Positions 35,367-44,714 are shown, counted from the first letter of the stretch. The stretch: DNA of 64,000 bases from Granulibacter bethesdensis (GCF_001889525.1 NZ_CP018192.1:1028501-1092500); one strand, 5' to 3'. Notes: a model not told the origin generated them from the sequence alone. Program-made: numbers and translations.

Positions 35367-36604
35367 TCCGGTTGCTTGGCCGGTGTATGTGAATAGATCA
35401 CAATGCCGGCCAGGCCGATGGCGACGATGCTTAACCCGCCACCGGCGATCAATCCGATTGGCCCTGTCAGAGCGAGCATAGAGGGCGCAATCGCCAAGCC
35501 GGCCAGCATGCCGCCATTATAGCTGATCAGGAAGCCACGGGCCGAAGCGGGAACGTCATGAGCGTTCAGCGCGGTCTGACGCAGGATGGCAATGGGAATA
35601 TCCTCGAATGGTCCTCCCGTACCGGCTATGGCGGCACAGATCATCAGACCTGGTGCTATCAAGTGAGGAGGTGCCAGTAAAGCTACCAATGTCATGCAGG
35701 CCAGACCGGCTCCAACCAATGCCGTGCCTCCGAACATCATGCAGGCGGGGAGAGCGGGGAGGGGACGGTTGCCCACAATCATCATGCCAAGCACGTTGCC
35801 GATACCGTAGGCGGCAATCACCGCGCCATAGGATGACAGGCCGGAGTCTCCTGGCTGCAACCGGGTAATCAGCAGCGGCAGGGCCAGATAGACAATCGCA
35901 TACCATGCACCGCAGATTGCCGGGCCGATAAGGAAGGAATACCAGAGCAAAGGATGTCCGCGATTAGCAGTAATGGCGTGCCAAGGCGTCGGTATGTGGC
36001 GGGATGGTGTGGCATCCGGACGAACCTGATTGCGACCGGTCAGCCAGACTGCGATGGCTGAAATGGCAAAGGTGATGGCATCGGCAGTAAAAAAATGCAC
36101 CAGTGGCAGAAACCCCGCCAGCACGCTGATCATGACCGGTCCGAGCAATCTGGCAACACGGTCTGTCATGTCCATCAGGGCATTGGCGGCTGGCAACTCG
36201 CTCTGATCTGGCACCAGTTGAGGCAGGACAACCTGAAGAGCCGGCCTGAACAGCGCCTGTCCCAATGCAATCAGAAGAATGGCCTGAAGCAGAAATGGTG
36301 CGGAAACCCCGCCCTTGATGAGCCATGCGCCGATCAGCGCAGCAAGAGAAACCATGCGGATCAGATCGGCCCCGATCATCACCCGGAACTGTGGCTTTCG
36401 GTCCGCCCAGGGGCCGACAAAAAAAGCGGCCAGTAGAATACAAAATCCCTGAAAGGCGGTCAGGTATCCTGCATTGGCCCCGAATGCCTGCACGGCCGCC
36501 CAGGAGAGAGCAACGAGGTAGAGCTGGTCGCCAATCGCTGAGAACGAAAGGCCACCCCACAGGCACGCCAGCCTATGATGGCGCAGGACAAGAAATAGTT
36601 TCAT
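35318..36604 (-). CDS. Major facilitator superfamily transporter
   Basis: Integral membrane protein of 428 residues with about 12 predicted helices and no signal peptide. The conserved loop after helix 2 reads GPWADRKPQFRVMIGAD. It resembles the group of MFS exporters that includes EntS and macrolide efflux proteins, but the substrate is not known. The last part of its coding region overlaps the end of glgX on the other strand. It lies after the CHAP gene terminator, so it has its own promoter. Confidence 0.85.
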   Translation of the reverse strand: MKLFLVLRHHRLACLWGGLSFSAIGDQLYLVALSWAAVQAFGANAGYLTAFQGFCILLAAFFVGPWADRKPQFRVMIGADLIRMVSLAALIGAWLIKGGVSAPFLLQAILLIALGQALFRPALQVVLPQLVPDQSELPAANALMDMTDRVARLLGPVMISVLAGFLPLVHFFTADAITFAISAIAVWLTGRNQVRPDATPSRHIPTPWHAITANRGHPLLWYSFLIGPAICGAWYAIVYLALPLLITRLQPGDSGLSSYGAVIAAYGIGNVLGMMIVGNRPLPALPACMMFGGTALVGAGLACMTLVALLAPPHLIAPGLMICAAIAGTGGPFEDIPIAILRQTALNAHDVPASARGFLISYNGGMLAGLAIAPSMLALTGPIGLIAGGGLSIVAIGLAGIVIYSHTPAKQPDQLLQCSNTSTERPVT

Positions 36605-36634
36605 GTCATGGTTTCTGGCATGTCGGCATGCCAG

Positions 36635-36668
36635 TAAAAAGGGCCTCGTTTTGAAGCATACGAGACCC
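36635..36668 (-). terminator. Intrinsic terminator after the CHAP-domain gene
   Basis: On the minus strand a nine-base stem (36660-36668 with 36641-36649, including G-T pairs) is followed by five T. It lies 62 bases after the CHAP gene stop. Confidence 0.75.
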
Positions 36669-36730
36669 GTTTCGAAATCAGCATATATAGAGTGACGGCG
36701 ATGCCAGTTTATGGCGTCGGCGGAAATAAT

Positions 36731-37585
36731 TTAACGCAGATTATGGTTGATTGAATCAGTGGCCAGGTCGGCACCGAAACTCATTGAACCTGTCGTCTGA
36801 TCGGCCGTTATCTGTTTGCCAACGGAGAGATCAATGCCCCGCTTGCGGGAAGACGAAGGAGCTTGAGCAACCTCCTGATAGACTGGCTGGTCAGAACCAC
36901 CGACCACCGCTGCAACACGACCGCCGGCAGGAGCCAGATTACGCGGGGGTGGATTCAGGTCGGGAACGGAGGCTGATGCCATCCGTGTGCCTGATCCAGA
37001 CTGCCCCTCAGGACGATCGTAAATAAAACCGTAGGTCGGGTAGACACTTCCATAAGTTTCGGAATGACCGAGCGCTACACGAACCGAGGTCCAGTCATTA
37101 TTCGGGGATACGTCGACGACGGAGATGCCTTTGCTGACACCGCCACGTGCGCCGGGACCACGCCAGTTTGCGTGGTCAATCAAGACTTCGCGACTGTTGA
37201 TAACTTGCTCAACGACGGCGACATGGCCGAGACGCATATGACCGTTGGCACGGAAATTGAGGATGCTGCCGGTTTCGGGGGCGTTTCCTCGAGCATAGAC
37301 GCCTTCAGCGGCATCCCACCAGTTGGCGGCATTCCCCTTGAGTTCAATCCCGGAGACGGATCGGGCATAGGGAACGCACTGAAGGGCAGAGAAAGATCGG
37401 TGACGGGAGGCGTATTGGAGACTGTGTTTTATATGCAACGATGCATGGTGATTATGTGACACCCCTGCTTGTCGACCCGCAACATGTTTGCTACGTGCCT
37501 GAGCGGTGCCGGTCATAAGTGGAAGGGACAGCGCAATAGCTGTTCCGTAACCCAAGACCTTTTTGCCGGTTGCCCATGCCAGCAT
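36731..37585 (-). CDS. Secreted CHAP-domain protein (putative amidase)
   Basis: The protein has 284 residues with a signal peptide (about 1-31, ending in TAQA). The CHAP domain is at about 70-185, with the catalytic cysteine in ALQCVPYARS and the histidine in RLGHVAVVE, followed by ILIDHANW-like residues of the active site. Such domains cleave peptidoglycan peptide cross-links. The C-terminal 80 residues are low complexity and may be disordered or bind the wall. It could act in cell separation or wall turnover. The gene stands alone with terminators on both sides. Confidence 0.87.
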   Translation of the reverse strand: MLAWATGKKVLGYGTAIALSLPLMTGTAQARSKHVAGRQAGVSHNHHASLHIKHSLQYASRHRSFSALQCVPYARSVSGIELKGNAANWWDAAEGVYARGNAPETGSILNFRANGHMRLGHVAVVEQVINSREVLIDHANWRGPGARGGVSKGISVVDVSPNNDWTSVRVALGHSETYGSVYPTYGFIYDRPEGQSGSGTRMASASVPDLNPPPRNLAPAGGRVAAVVGGSDQPVYQEVAQAPSSSRKRGIDLSVGKQITADQTTGSMSFGADLATDSINHNLR

Positions 37586-37742
37586 ATGCTACCCCCGTTC
37601 ACCCCATTACCTATTCAATGGGTTAGCAACAGAGTTGCGTGGCTGACAACCCCGTAAATTGCTTAAGATGACGATCTTCTTCATGAATCCTCCATCTCAC
37701 GGTCATTATCGGAGTGGAGAGGGCACATGACTGCGCCTAAAT

Positions 37743-37781
37743 CGAAAAGGCAGGCCTTGAAATATATTTCAGGGCCTGCCT
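37743..37781 (-). terminator. Intrinsic terminator after ridA
   Basis: A long stem of about 15 bp (37748 to 37781, with a small internal mismatch) is followed by TTTT on the minus strand. It lies 22 bases after the RidA stop. Confidence 0.8.
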
Positions 37782-37803
37782 GACCTGTGAATTTTTCGAC
37801 TCG

Positions 37804-38160
37804 TTACCGGCAGGCGGTGACCATCACCTCGACCAGGCCTTTGGGGTCTACCAGCTCGGCCTGCACGCAGGCTCGTACCGGGGGATGGCCACCATGACCG
37901 GCGATCCATTCCTCCCACACGGCATTGAAGCCTGGACGGTCAGCAAGGTTTTTCAGCCACACCTGCGCCTGAAGCAGCCGGGTGGCATCGGTGCCGTGCT
38001 GCTCCAGCAGCGCGTCTATCCGGTCCAGAACCTGACGAGTCTGACCTATAATGTCCTGAGTGCTATCTTCCGCGACAACGCCCTGAAGATAAACGAAACC
38101 GTGATACTCGACAGCTGCGGAGAGAATGCTGTTCGGCTCCGTGCGGATGATTTTGCTCAT
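37804..38160 (-). CDS. RidA-family enamine/imine deaminase
   Basis: A small trimeric enzyme of 118 residues that clears reactive enamine/imine intermediates from PLP enzymes such as threonine dehydratase. The conserved arginine lies in HPPVRACVQAEL, as in RidA, with the preceding glycine-rich loop. It is about ten residues shorter than E. coli RidA and lacks the tyrosine/isoleucine pattern of the canonical active site at the start, so it may be a RidA-subfamily member with other substrates. The gene stands alone. Confidence 0.85.
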   Translation of the reverse strand: MSKIIRTEPNSILSAAVEYHGFVYLQGVVAEDSTQDIIGQTRQVLDRIDALLEQHGTDATRLLQAQVWLKNLADRPGFNAVWEEWIAGHGGHPPVRACVQAELVDPKGLVEVMVTACR

Positions 38161-38234
38161 GACGATGTTTCCTTGATCAAGCTGAAAGTTGCGCGGTCAG
38201 ATGCGGCATGGGCCGCGTCGCCGATTATGGCGGC

Positions 38235-38603
38235 TTACATGGAATTGGATTGCATGTTGGTGCTGGGCAGCAGGCTGCCGACCGGCTGCTGACCACTGCC
38301 GCCATTGCGCCGAATGCAGTTGATGACGTTCCGGTTATGACCGTAGCTGTCGGACAGGCCGGAGGTAATAACGCCGGGTGCCCCGATCCCGGCATAGGGG
38401 GCATCCATGAGGCCGCCGTGATAACGATCAGCGCTGTAGACTGCATCGGGATTCTGGGCGGTAAAGATTTCATCGGCCTGTTTGGCGCAGGCAGCGGCCA
38501 CCTGGGTCTGCCTGGCATCCATCTTCGCGGCGCAACCGCTGATCATCAGCCCGCCTGTAGCAACCAGAAGCAGGCGTTTCAGCCCTGACGGCGTTGCGGT
38601 CAT
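38235..38603 (-). CDS. Small lipoprotein of unknown function
   Basis: A 122-residue lipoprotein: signal residues 1-24 with lipobox ISGC (about residues 21-24), then a 98-residue mature part with two more cysteines that could pair. The ATG at 38603 has AGGAG about nine bases upstream, which decides against the longer in-frame start. I do not recognise a family. Gene spacing suggests independent expression. Confidence 0.7.
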   Translation of the reverse strand: MTATPSGLKRLLLVATGGLMISGCAAKMDARQTQVAAACAKQADEIFTAQNPDAVYSADRYHGGLMDAPYAGIGAPGVITSGLSDSYGHNRNVINCIRRNGGSGQQPVGSLLPSTNMQSNSM

Positions 38604-38694
38604 GTGTTCGTCTCCTGTTTCCCTGACGCGGACGTATGACCGCTGCAGCGGCGTTGTAAACCGGGTCATGGCTGCTGTCTCGGCCAAACTCTCC

Positions 38695-38735
38695 CGATTA
38701 CAGGGGCACGATTACAGGGGGGCCGATTACAGGGG
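38695..38735. repeat. Three short tandem copies of a 12-base unit
   Basis: CGATTACAGGGG occurs at 38695, 38709 and 38724, with steps of 14 and 15 bases. The third copy holds the stop codon of the minus-strand 166-residue gene. Copy number may vary by slippage. Confidence 0.7.
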
Positions 38736-39227
38736 GATGGTCGGGGCCATGGGTAATGCCGCCAACCTCGACTGGAACAGGGGTGCATCAAATCCGGCAG
38801 TGTCGGTCAATGTCTCGGTAGCAGCCAGATGCAGCAGGGCAGGATGCAGGCTGACCTCACCTTTTTGAATCGAGAAATAGGGCCGCAGGGCTGGCGCATG
38901 GCTCATAAGGTCGATCAAAGCGAGCAGGCGGATCAACAGGGACATACCCCGTGTGGTGTCCAGCCCTGTGGTTGCATCGATTGCTGAGGCCCAGCAACGG
39001 GCATCCCCGTCGGTCAGGGCCATTTCCACTGGCCTTTCATCCGTCCCGGCAAAGCGGAAAAGGCGGGGCGGTCCCCAATGCTGAGCGGCTGCCGCATCCC
39101 TTGCCGCGTCCCAGGCATTCGCCAGATCGCGCACCGGAACCGGAGGCAGGGAGGGAGGCGTGCGGTCGGTCGCGTAATAGTGTGCGCCCGACTCATCTTC
39201 CCTGACGTGGATGCGGCGATCTTTCAT
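38727..39227 (-). CDS. Protein of unknown function, 166 residues
   Basis: A soluble protein without signal peptide or membrane segment, with a polar N-terminal half and a leucine-rich helical C-terminal half. The opening has mixed charged residues (MKDRRIHVREDESGAHYYATD). I cannot assign a family. The stop codon lies in the last copy of a short tandem repeat. It is 32 bases from the DUF192 gene on the same strand, so both may be one transcript. Confidence 0.7.
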   Translation of the reverse strand: MKDRRIHVREDESGAHYYATDRTPPSLPPVPVRDLANAWDAARDAAAAQHWGPPRLFRFAGTDERPVEMALTDGDARCWASAIDATTGLDTTRGMSLLIRLLALIDLMSHAPALRPYFSIQKGEVSLHPALLHLAATETLTDTAGFDAPLFQSRLAALPMAPTIPL

Positions 39228-39258
39228 TCTACACTAAACCGGCTACATAAACCGGGCT

Positions 39259-39792
39259 TCAGTCCGGCTTTTTCGCAGGAGCACGGGCGGGAGCAGAAGC
39301 AGCTTCGGCCAGGGAGGCAATGGCTGAAGTGGTGATCCGGTCACCGACACGGATGTCGTTTTTCTCGGTCGTGCCGGCGGCCAGTTCCAGCGTCGCACGG
39401 ACCGGGCCGTTGCTGTCGATCACTGAGAGACTGCGCGGAACCGTGTTCTCGGCAATGGCGCGGATCGTGCCGTCCTCGTTGATGAACACCATATCGAGAG
39501 GAATCAGCGTATTACGCATCCACATCTGGCTGTTTCGTGGCGCGTTCCAGTCGAACAGCATGCCGCCATCTGCCGGGACTGATTTACGCCACATCAGACC
39601 GATGGTCTGCTGATCCACCGTGTGAGCAACCTCGACTTTAAAAGGCACAGATCGGCCATCATGGGTATGCACAATGAGAGGCTCCCGCTTCATCTCCGGC
39701 TGTGGCTTTGTATCATCCAGAGCATGGGCCTGAGGAGCAAAAATAATCAGCGGGCTGGCAGCCAGCACACTCAGCAGGAAACGACGCTTCAC
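39259..39792 (-). CDS. DUF192-family secreted protein
   Basis: A 177-residue protein with a signal peptide (about 1-25). The DUF192 domain (about 38-155) is marked by QQTIGLMWRKSVPADGGMLFDW and MWMRNTLIPLDMVFI. The family's molecular role is not established; it is a small beta-barrel found in many bacteria and archaea. The C-terminal tail is alanine/proline-rich. It precedes the 166-residue protein in a possible two-gene unit. Confidence 0.85.
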   Translation of the reverse strand: MKRRFLLSVLAASPLIIFAPQAHALDDTKPQPEMKREPLIVHTHDGRSVPFKVEVAHTVDQQTIGLMWRKSVPADGGMLFDWNAPRNSQMWMRNTLIPLDMVFINEDGTIRAIAENTVPRSLSVIDSNGPVRATLELAAGTTEKNDIRVGDRITTSAIASLAEAASAPARAPAKKPD

Positions 39793-39968
39793 GATCCGGG
39801 TTCTCCGATAACGGCATGATCTGAGACGGTTCTATTCTGTCAGACGTTTCGCGCCAATGTCCTTGGCCCTGTAATCGTCATTCCGACGATCATGGGGCGG
39901 ATATTGCGGCCCGGTGCGGACAGAACCATCTTTGATTAAGGAAACAGCCCATTGCGGAAAGAGGGCGG

Positions 39969-40952
39969 ATGAATAACGCGGACGATCTTCACGTCATCAG
40001 AACGGCTGTTGCATGGCAGGAGGAGGGTGCTTCGGTGGCATTGGCCACTGTGCTGCAAAGCTGGGGCAGCTCACCCAGACCACCGGGCAGTTTGATGGCT
40101 GTGGCGGATGACGGCCGTATTGCAGGCTCTGTCAGCGGCGGCTGCGTTGAGGCTGCGGTGGTGGATGAGGCCATGACGACATTCAGAACTGGTCGTCTGC
40201 GTATGGTGGAGTATGGCGTTACACAGGACAGGGCCTGGGAAGTCGGGCTGGCCTGCGGCGGAAGGGTCCGCATTCTGGTGGAGCCCTTACAACAGGAGCA
40301 TGTTCCTCTGCTGTATGCCATTCGTGCTGCATGTGAACCGGGGGAGGAGGGGGTTTCCTTGATCCGATCACTGGCAACAGGGAAATGGAAGCTTCTTCCG
40401 GTGGACGGGCAGGCCGGACCATCCGTCGTGCTGACGGAGCAGCATTTTACGCAGTCATTTCATCCTCCGGCGCGTCTTCTGACGGTGGGGGCGGTCCATG
40501 TCGCACAGATACTGACGGGACTGGCGACAAAAGTCGGTTTCGCCTGCACAGTGATCGATCCGAGACCGGCCTTGCTGACAGCAGAGCGGTTTCCGGATGC
40601 CAATCTGTGTGTGGCATGGCCGGATGAAGCGATCGTCGCGATGAAACCTGATGCTCGAACGGCCGTGATCGTTCTGAGCCATGATCCCAAACTTGATGAT
40701 CCCGCGCTGCTGGCAGCTTTACGGACGCAGGCATTTTATATCGGCGCTTTGGGATCGGCACGTACCCACTCGGCACGATTGGCGCGATTGCGGGATAAAG
40801 GAGTGAATGAGTCCGCACTGGACAGGGTTCGTGGACCTGCCGGACTGCAATTGGGTGGACGGCGCGCTACGGACATTGCCCTCTCTATTCTGGCTGAAAT
40901 TTCGGCTGTCCGTCATGGGGCTGCGCTTGGGATGCGGCAGGATGAGGCATGA
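39969..40952 (+). CDS. xdhC: XdhC-family molybdenum cofactor maturation protein
   Basis: The protein has 327 residues. XdhC proteins bind molybdenum cofactor, help with its sulfuration and insert it into xanthine dehydrogenase-type hydroxylases. The N-terminal XdhC domain has SWGSSPRPPGSLM and SVSGGCVE, and the C-terminal Rossmann-like half has LLTVGAVHVAQIL and GALGSARTH. It overlaps the following gene by four bases (ATGA). No hydroxylase structural gene is in the window, so the client is elsewhere. Confidence 0.9.
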   Translation: MNNADDLHVIRTAVAWQEEGASVALATVLQSWGSSPRPPGSLMAVADDGRIAGSVSGGCVEAAVVDEAMTTFRTGRLRMVEYGVTQDRAWEVGLACGGRVRILVEPLQQEHVPLLYAIRAACEPGEEGVSLIRSLATGKWKLLPVDGQAGPSVVLTEQHFTQSFHPPARLLTVGAVHVAQILTGLATKVGFACTVIDPRPALLTAERFPDANLCVAWPDEAIVAMKPDARTAVIVLSHDPKLDDPALLAALRTQAFYIGALGSARTHSARLARLRDKGVNESALDRVRGPAGLQLGGRRATDIALSILAEISAVRHGAALGMRQDEA

Positions 40953-42592
40953 AATTCGGACGTTTTCCTCCGTTGGAGGCAACCGGTGCGGTTTTGGCAC
41001 ATACGCATCGTTTGCAGGATGCGGTACTTCGGAAAGGCACCGTACTGACGTCGGATCACATTGCTCTGCTGTGCCGCCATGGGGTGTCAGAGATTGTCTG
41101 CGCGCAACTGGAGGCAGGCGATATTCCAGAGAATGAGGCCGCTCGCCGCATTGGTATCCTGCTGGAAGGGAACGGTCTGAAAGCGGGCAGGGCAGCAACC
41201 GGCCGCGTCAATTTGCGCGCAACCGCATATGGCCTGATCGATATTGAGCCGATTGTGATCAATCGGCTCAACCGCCTGCATCCCGGTATGACAGTTGCGA
41301 CTGTGCCCGAGCGGCATGTGCTGCGACCGCGGGATATTGCCGCCACCATCAAGATTATTCCGTTCGCTCTGCCGGACGCTGCCTTGCGGCAGGCGGAAAT
41401 CCTTCTGCAAGGCCGCCGGCCTTTACAACTCCATCCGTTCCTGATGCGCAGAGTCGGTCTGATCATCACAATGATGCCCGGCACGCCGCAGACATTTTAC
41501 AGTCTGGTAGAGACCGCAACCAGACACAGGATTGAAAGCCTTGGCGGATGCCTGCTGCCGCCCGTGCAAGTGCCGCATGAAGAAACGGAGATAGCCCGGG
41601 CTGTAGAATTGTTGACTGATGAAGCGGTGGATGTGCTGCTCGTGGCTGGTGCTTCGGCGGTGGTGGATCGTGATGATGTCGCCCCTGCTGCCGTGGTTTT
41701 GGCGGGCGGGGAGGTGGTGCATTTCGGGATGCCGGTTGATCCCGGTAATCTGCTGTGCCTGTGCCGGATCGGGTCGATGCCGGTGGTGATCATGCCGGGT
41801 TGCGCCCGCAAACTGGATCTGAACGGGGTGGATCATATCCTGCATCGGATTTTTGCCGGGCTTGAAACTGGCCCGGAGCATATCATGGCTATGGGGGTCG
41901 GTGGTCTGGTGGGTACAGCTTCGCCCAGCCCTGATCTGGATAAGATGACCCCGGAAGAATATCATCCCATGCAGGTCTCTTCTGCCGTCACACCCCGGAT
42001 TGCAGTGGTTATTCTGGCGGCTGGTTTATCGCGAAGGATGGGCAGCCGGCATAAACTGTTGCAGCCCGGACCGGATGGCAGAGCTATGATTACCCATGTC
42101 GTCGATCAGGCGCTGCAAAGCCGGGCTTCGGAGGTCGTCGTCGTGCTCGGCGATCATGCGGAGGAGATGCGGTCCGTATTGGCGACCCGTGATCTGACAA
42201 TCGTGGAGGCAGCCGATTACGCGCAGGGTCTGTCTGCCAGTTTGCGGGCTGGAATAGCGGCCATTGAGGAAACGGCGGATGCAGTGCTGATCTGCCTTGG
42301 TGATATGCCTTTCGTGTCGCATGGACTGATGGACCGGCTGATGGCGGCGTTCGATCCTATCCATGCCCCGATCGTGGCACCGGTATGGGAAGGACAACGC
42401 GGTAATCCGGTCCTGTGGGGTGCCAGATTTTACAGAGATTTAAGTCGCTTGAGCGGTGACCGGGGAGCAGCCTCTCTGCTGGATCGCTGGCAGCATAGGC
42501 TCTGCCGCCTTTCCATGGAGGATGGAGCCTGTTTGATCGACATCGACACGCCGGATGATTTGATCAGTTGGACAGTATCAGCAGCCATGTGA
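40949..42592 (+). CDS. Molybdopterin-binding and MocA-like cytidylyltransferase fusion
   Basis: A 547-residue two-domain protein. Residues about 1-345 carry a MoeA/MoaB-like molybdopterin-binding fold (PGTPQTFYSL, VAGASAVVDRDD, PGCARKLDLNG). Residues about 350-547 are a nucleotidyltransferase with AAGLSRRMGSRHKLLQ and LGDMPFVSHGLMDRL, like MocA, which adds CMP to molybdopterin. The fusion suggests that one protein binds the cofactor and converts it to its cytosine dinucleotide form, the version used by xanthine dehydrogenase-type enzymes. It is coupled to xdhC, which acts next in the same process. Confidence 0.9.
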   Translation: MKFGRFPPLEATGAVLAHTHRLQDAVLRKGTVLTSDHIALLCRHGVSEIVCAQLEAGDIPENEAARRIGILLEGNGLKAGRAATGRVNLRATAYGLIDIEPIVINRLNRLHPGMTVATVPERHVLRPRDIAATIKIIPFALPDAALRQAEILLQGRRPLQLHPFLMRRVGLIITMMPGTPQTFYSLVETATRHRIESLGGCLLPPVQVPHEETEIARAVELLTDEAVDVLLVAGASAVVDRDDVAPAAVVLAGGEVVHFGMPVDPGNLLCLCRIGSMPVVIMPGCARKLDLNGVDHILHRIFAGLETGPEHIMAMGVGGLVGTASPSPDLDKMTPEEYHPMQVSSAVTPRIAVVILAAGLSRRMGSRHKLLQPGPDGRAMITHVVDQALQSRASEVVVVLGDHAEEMRSVLATRDLTIVEAADYAQGLSASLRAGIAAIEETADAVLICLGDMPFVSHGLMDRLMAAFDPIHAPIVAPVWEGQRGNPVLWGARFYRDLSRLSGDRGAASLLDRWQHRLCRLSMEDGACLIDIDTPDDLISWTVSAAM

Positions 42593-42672
42593 TGCTATAA
42601 GCCTTGCGTTATTGCGCGGCTGACAATACGGTCCGCCCCGACCGGACATGTTCATGACGGCCATGGAATCAG

Positions 42673-42746
42673 CGGGGCGTGGCGCAGCCTGGTAGCGCGC
42701 CTGTTTTGGGTACAGGAGGTCGTGGGTTCGAGTCCCGCCGCCCCGA
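42673..42746 (+). tRNA. tRNA-Pro (anticodon TGG)
   Basis: A complete 74-base cloverleaf. The acceptor stem (42673-42679 with 42739-42745) is perfect, the T-arm holds GTTCGAGTC, and the anticodon loop reads TTTGGGT with TGG as anticodon. CCA is not encoded. Confidence 0.95.
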
Positions 42747-42784
42747 TTCTGGATCATGGCACTGGGAATGAGGAATCGACGCCA

Positions 42785-43090
42785 ATGCGCGCGCGTATCT
42801 ATCAGACTCCGAAATCCGCCATGCAGTCCGGCCGTGCCCGGAGCCATGTGTGGATACTGGTCTACACCGCGGAGCAGAAGCGCACCCCCGATGCCCTGAT
42901 GGGCTGGATTGGGGGCGCCGAAACCCAGACTCAGGTGCGTCTGCGCTTTCCTACACGTGATGCGGTTATTGCCTATGCTGATGCCAATGGCATCGACTAT
43001 GAGGTTGAAACCGCGCATGGCCGCAAGGTCAGGCCGAAGCAGTACTCGGATAATTTTAAATTCGGGCGCATTTATAACTGGACTCACTGA
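42785..43090 (+). CDS. NDUFS4-like complex I accessory protein
   Basis: A 101-residue protein of the NADH dehydrogenase 18-kDa (NDUFS4) family, an accessory subunit that alphaproteobacterial complex I shares with mitochondria. Family marks are ARIYQTPKSAMQSGRA at the start and RKVRPKQYSDNFKFGRIYNWTH at the end. I chose the ATG at 42785 since the upstream in-frame ATG overlaps the tRNA. It lies between tRNA-Pro and tRNA-Arg and far from the nuo operon. Confidence 0.9.
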   Translation: MRARIYQTPKSAMQSGRARSHVWILVYTAEQKRTPDALMGWIGGAETQTQVRLRFPTRDAVIAYADANGIDYEVETAHGRKVRPKQYSDNFKFGRIYNWTH

Positions 43091-43124
43091 GTATCCGTGG
43101 GCATCCCGTTTCTGCTCCGTCTGC

Positions 43125-43201
43125 GCGCCCTTAGCTCAGTTGGATAGAGCACTCGCCTTCTAAGCGAGGGGTCGCTGGTTCGAATCCAGCAGGGCGCGCC
43201 A
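43125..43201 (+). tRNA. tRNA-Arg (anticodon TCT)
   Basis: A complete 77-base cloverleaf with encoded CCA. The acceptor stem (43125-43131 with 43191-43197) is perfect, the T-arm has GTTCGAATC, and the anticodon loop reads CTTCTAA with TCT as anticodon. Confidence 0.95.
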
Positions 43202-43301
43202 TATGATTACATTACGTGTCGTTTTCAGACCATGCTTCATCGCAACCGGTCCTGGGATACGATAAGTTCAGGGCATCCTTTATCTTCAACAGCAGGGGAG
43301 C

Positions 43302-44714
43302 ATGGTTTTGCAAGCGGATAGTCCTGAAAACAACATGCGTAGTGAACTGCTCGACGATGTGTATGCCTCGGATGACCTGGCAGTGGCGTTGCCCAAATAT
43401 GCATTTCCGCAGCAAGAACATGCACCGCGCCATGTTTTCGCCTCGATCCGTGACGAACTGATGCTGGATGGCAATTCGCGGCAGAACCTGGCCACGTTCT
43501 GCCAAACCTGGGTGGATGACGAAATCCATGCGTTGATGAACCTGTCGATCGACAAGAATATGATCGACAAGGATGAATATCCACAGACCGCCGAGATTGA
43601 GAACCGGTGTGTGGCGATGCTGGCCGATTTGTGGCATGCGCCTGATCCGCGTGGCACGATGGGATGCTCGACGGTCGGCTCGTCGGAAGCCGCGATGCTG
43701 GGCGGTCTGGCGTTGAAATGGCGTTGGCGCAAGGCACGGCAGGCGGCCGGGCTTCCTGCGGATCGGCCCAACCTCATTTGTGGCCCGGTGCAGATTTGCT
43801 GGCATAAATTCGCCCGCTATTTCGATGTCGAGCTGCGCGAAATTCCGCTCGTGGGCGACCGCTTATTGATGAATGTAGAAGAAGTGCTGAAGCGAGTTGA
43901 TGAAAATACCATCGGCGTGGTCCCCACTCTGGGTGTGACTTTTACCTGCCAGTATGAACCGGTCAGAGAGATCAGCGATGCGCTGGATCGATTGCAGGCG
44001 GAAACTGGCCTTGACATCCCCATTCATGTCGACGGCGCGAGTGGTGGTTTCCTGGCTCCTTTTTGCGCCTCGGACCTTGTCTGGGATTTCCAATTACCCC
44101 GTGTGAAGTCGATCAACACATCCGGACATAAATTCGGCCTTGCCCCGCTAGGCGTCGGCTGGATCATCTGGCGGGAAGCCGCCGATTTGCCGGAGGAGCT
44201 GGTTTTCAACGTCAATTACCTCGGCGGAGATATGCCGAGCTTTGCGCTGAATTTTTCCCGACCGGGCGGGCAGGTTGTCTCTCAGTATTATAATTTCCTC
44301 CGGCTGGGGCGGGAGGGATACACGAAAATCCAGTCTGCCTGTTACGCCACCGCTCAATATCTGGCGAAGCAGATCGCGCAGATGGGGCCGTTCCACATCC
44401 TGTATGATGGAAACCCGTCCACCGGTATTCCGGCCCTGTGCTGGACGTTAAAGGACGGGACCGGCATCGGTGGCTACACGCTCTATGATCTGGCGGACCG
44501 GCTACGCAGCCGTGGCTGGCAGGTGCCAGCTTATTCCATGCCCGCCAATCGTGACGATCTGGTGATCCAGCGTATTCTGGTACGGCATGGGGTCGGCTTT
44601 GATCTGGCGACCCTGCTGATCGAGGATATCAGGCGCTCGGTGGATTTCTTCGCGAAACACCCGGTTTCAAGACCGATGACGCTGGAGGAAGCTGGCAGCT
44701 TCAACCATAACTGA
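43302..44714 (+). CDS. gad: Glutamate decarboxylase
   Basis: PLP enzyme of 470 residues that turns glutamate into GABA and CO2, using up a proton. The PLP lysine is Lys277 in NTSGHKFGL, at the same place as in E. coli GadB; DGASGGF and other cofactor-binding parts are present. The last residues are FNHN, with His469 next to the end, as His465 is in GadB, where it blocks the active site at neutral pH. This fits an acid-stress role. A GABA/glutamate antiporter gene is not in the window. The end of the gene overlaps a convergent antiporter gene by 48 bases. Confidence 0.95.
   Translation: MVLQADSPENNMRSELLDDVYASDDLAVALPKYAFPQQEHAPRHVFASIRDELMLDGNSRQNLATFCQTWVDDEIHALMNLSIDKNMIDKDEYPQTAEIENRCVAMLADLWHAPDPRGTMGCSTVGSSEAAMLGGLALKWRWRKARQAAGLPADRPNLICGPVQICWHKFARYFDVELREIPLVGDRLLMNVEEVLKRVDENTIGVVPTLGVTFTCQYEPVREISDALDRLQAETGLDIPIHVDGASGGFLAPFCASDLVWDFQLPRVKSINTSGHKFGLAPLGVGWIIWREAADLPEELVFNVNYLGGDMPSFALNFSRPGGQVVSQYYNFLRLGREGYTKIQSACYATAQYLAKQIAQMGPFHILYDGNPSTGIPALCWTLKDGTGIGGYTLYDLADRLRSRGWQVPAYSMPANRDDLVIQRILVRHGVGFDLATLLIEDIRRSVDFFAKHPVSRPMTLEEAGSFNHN

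Noticed and set aside
42673-43201. tRNA-Pro and tRNA-Arg as integration sites of a mobile element
   Set aside because: No integrase, repeated tRNA end or foreign-looking genes follow; the neighbours are a complex I gene and a metabolic gene.
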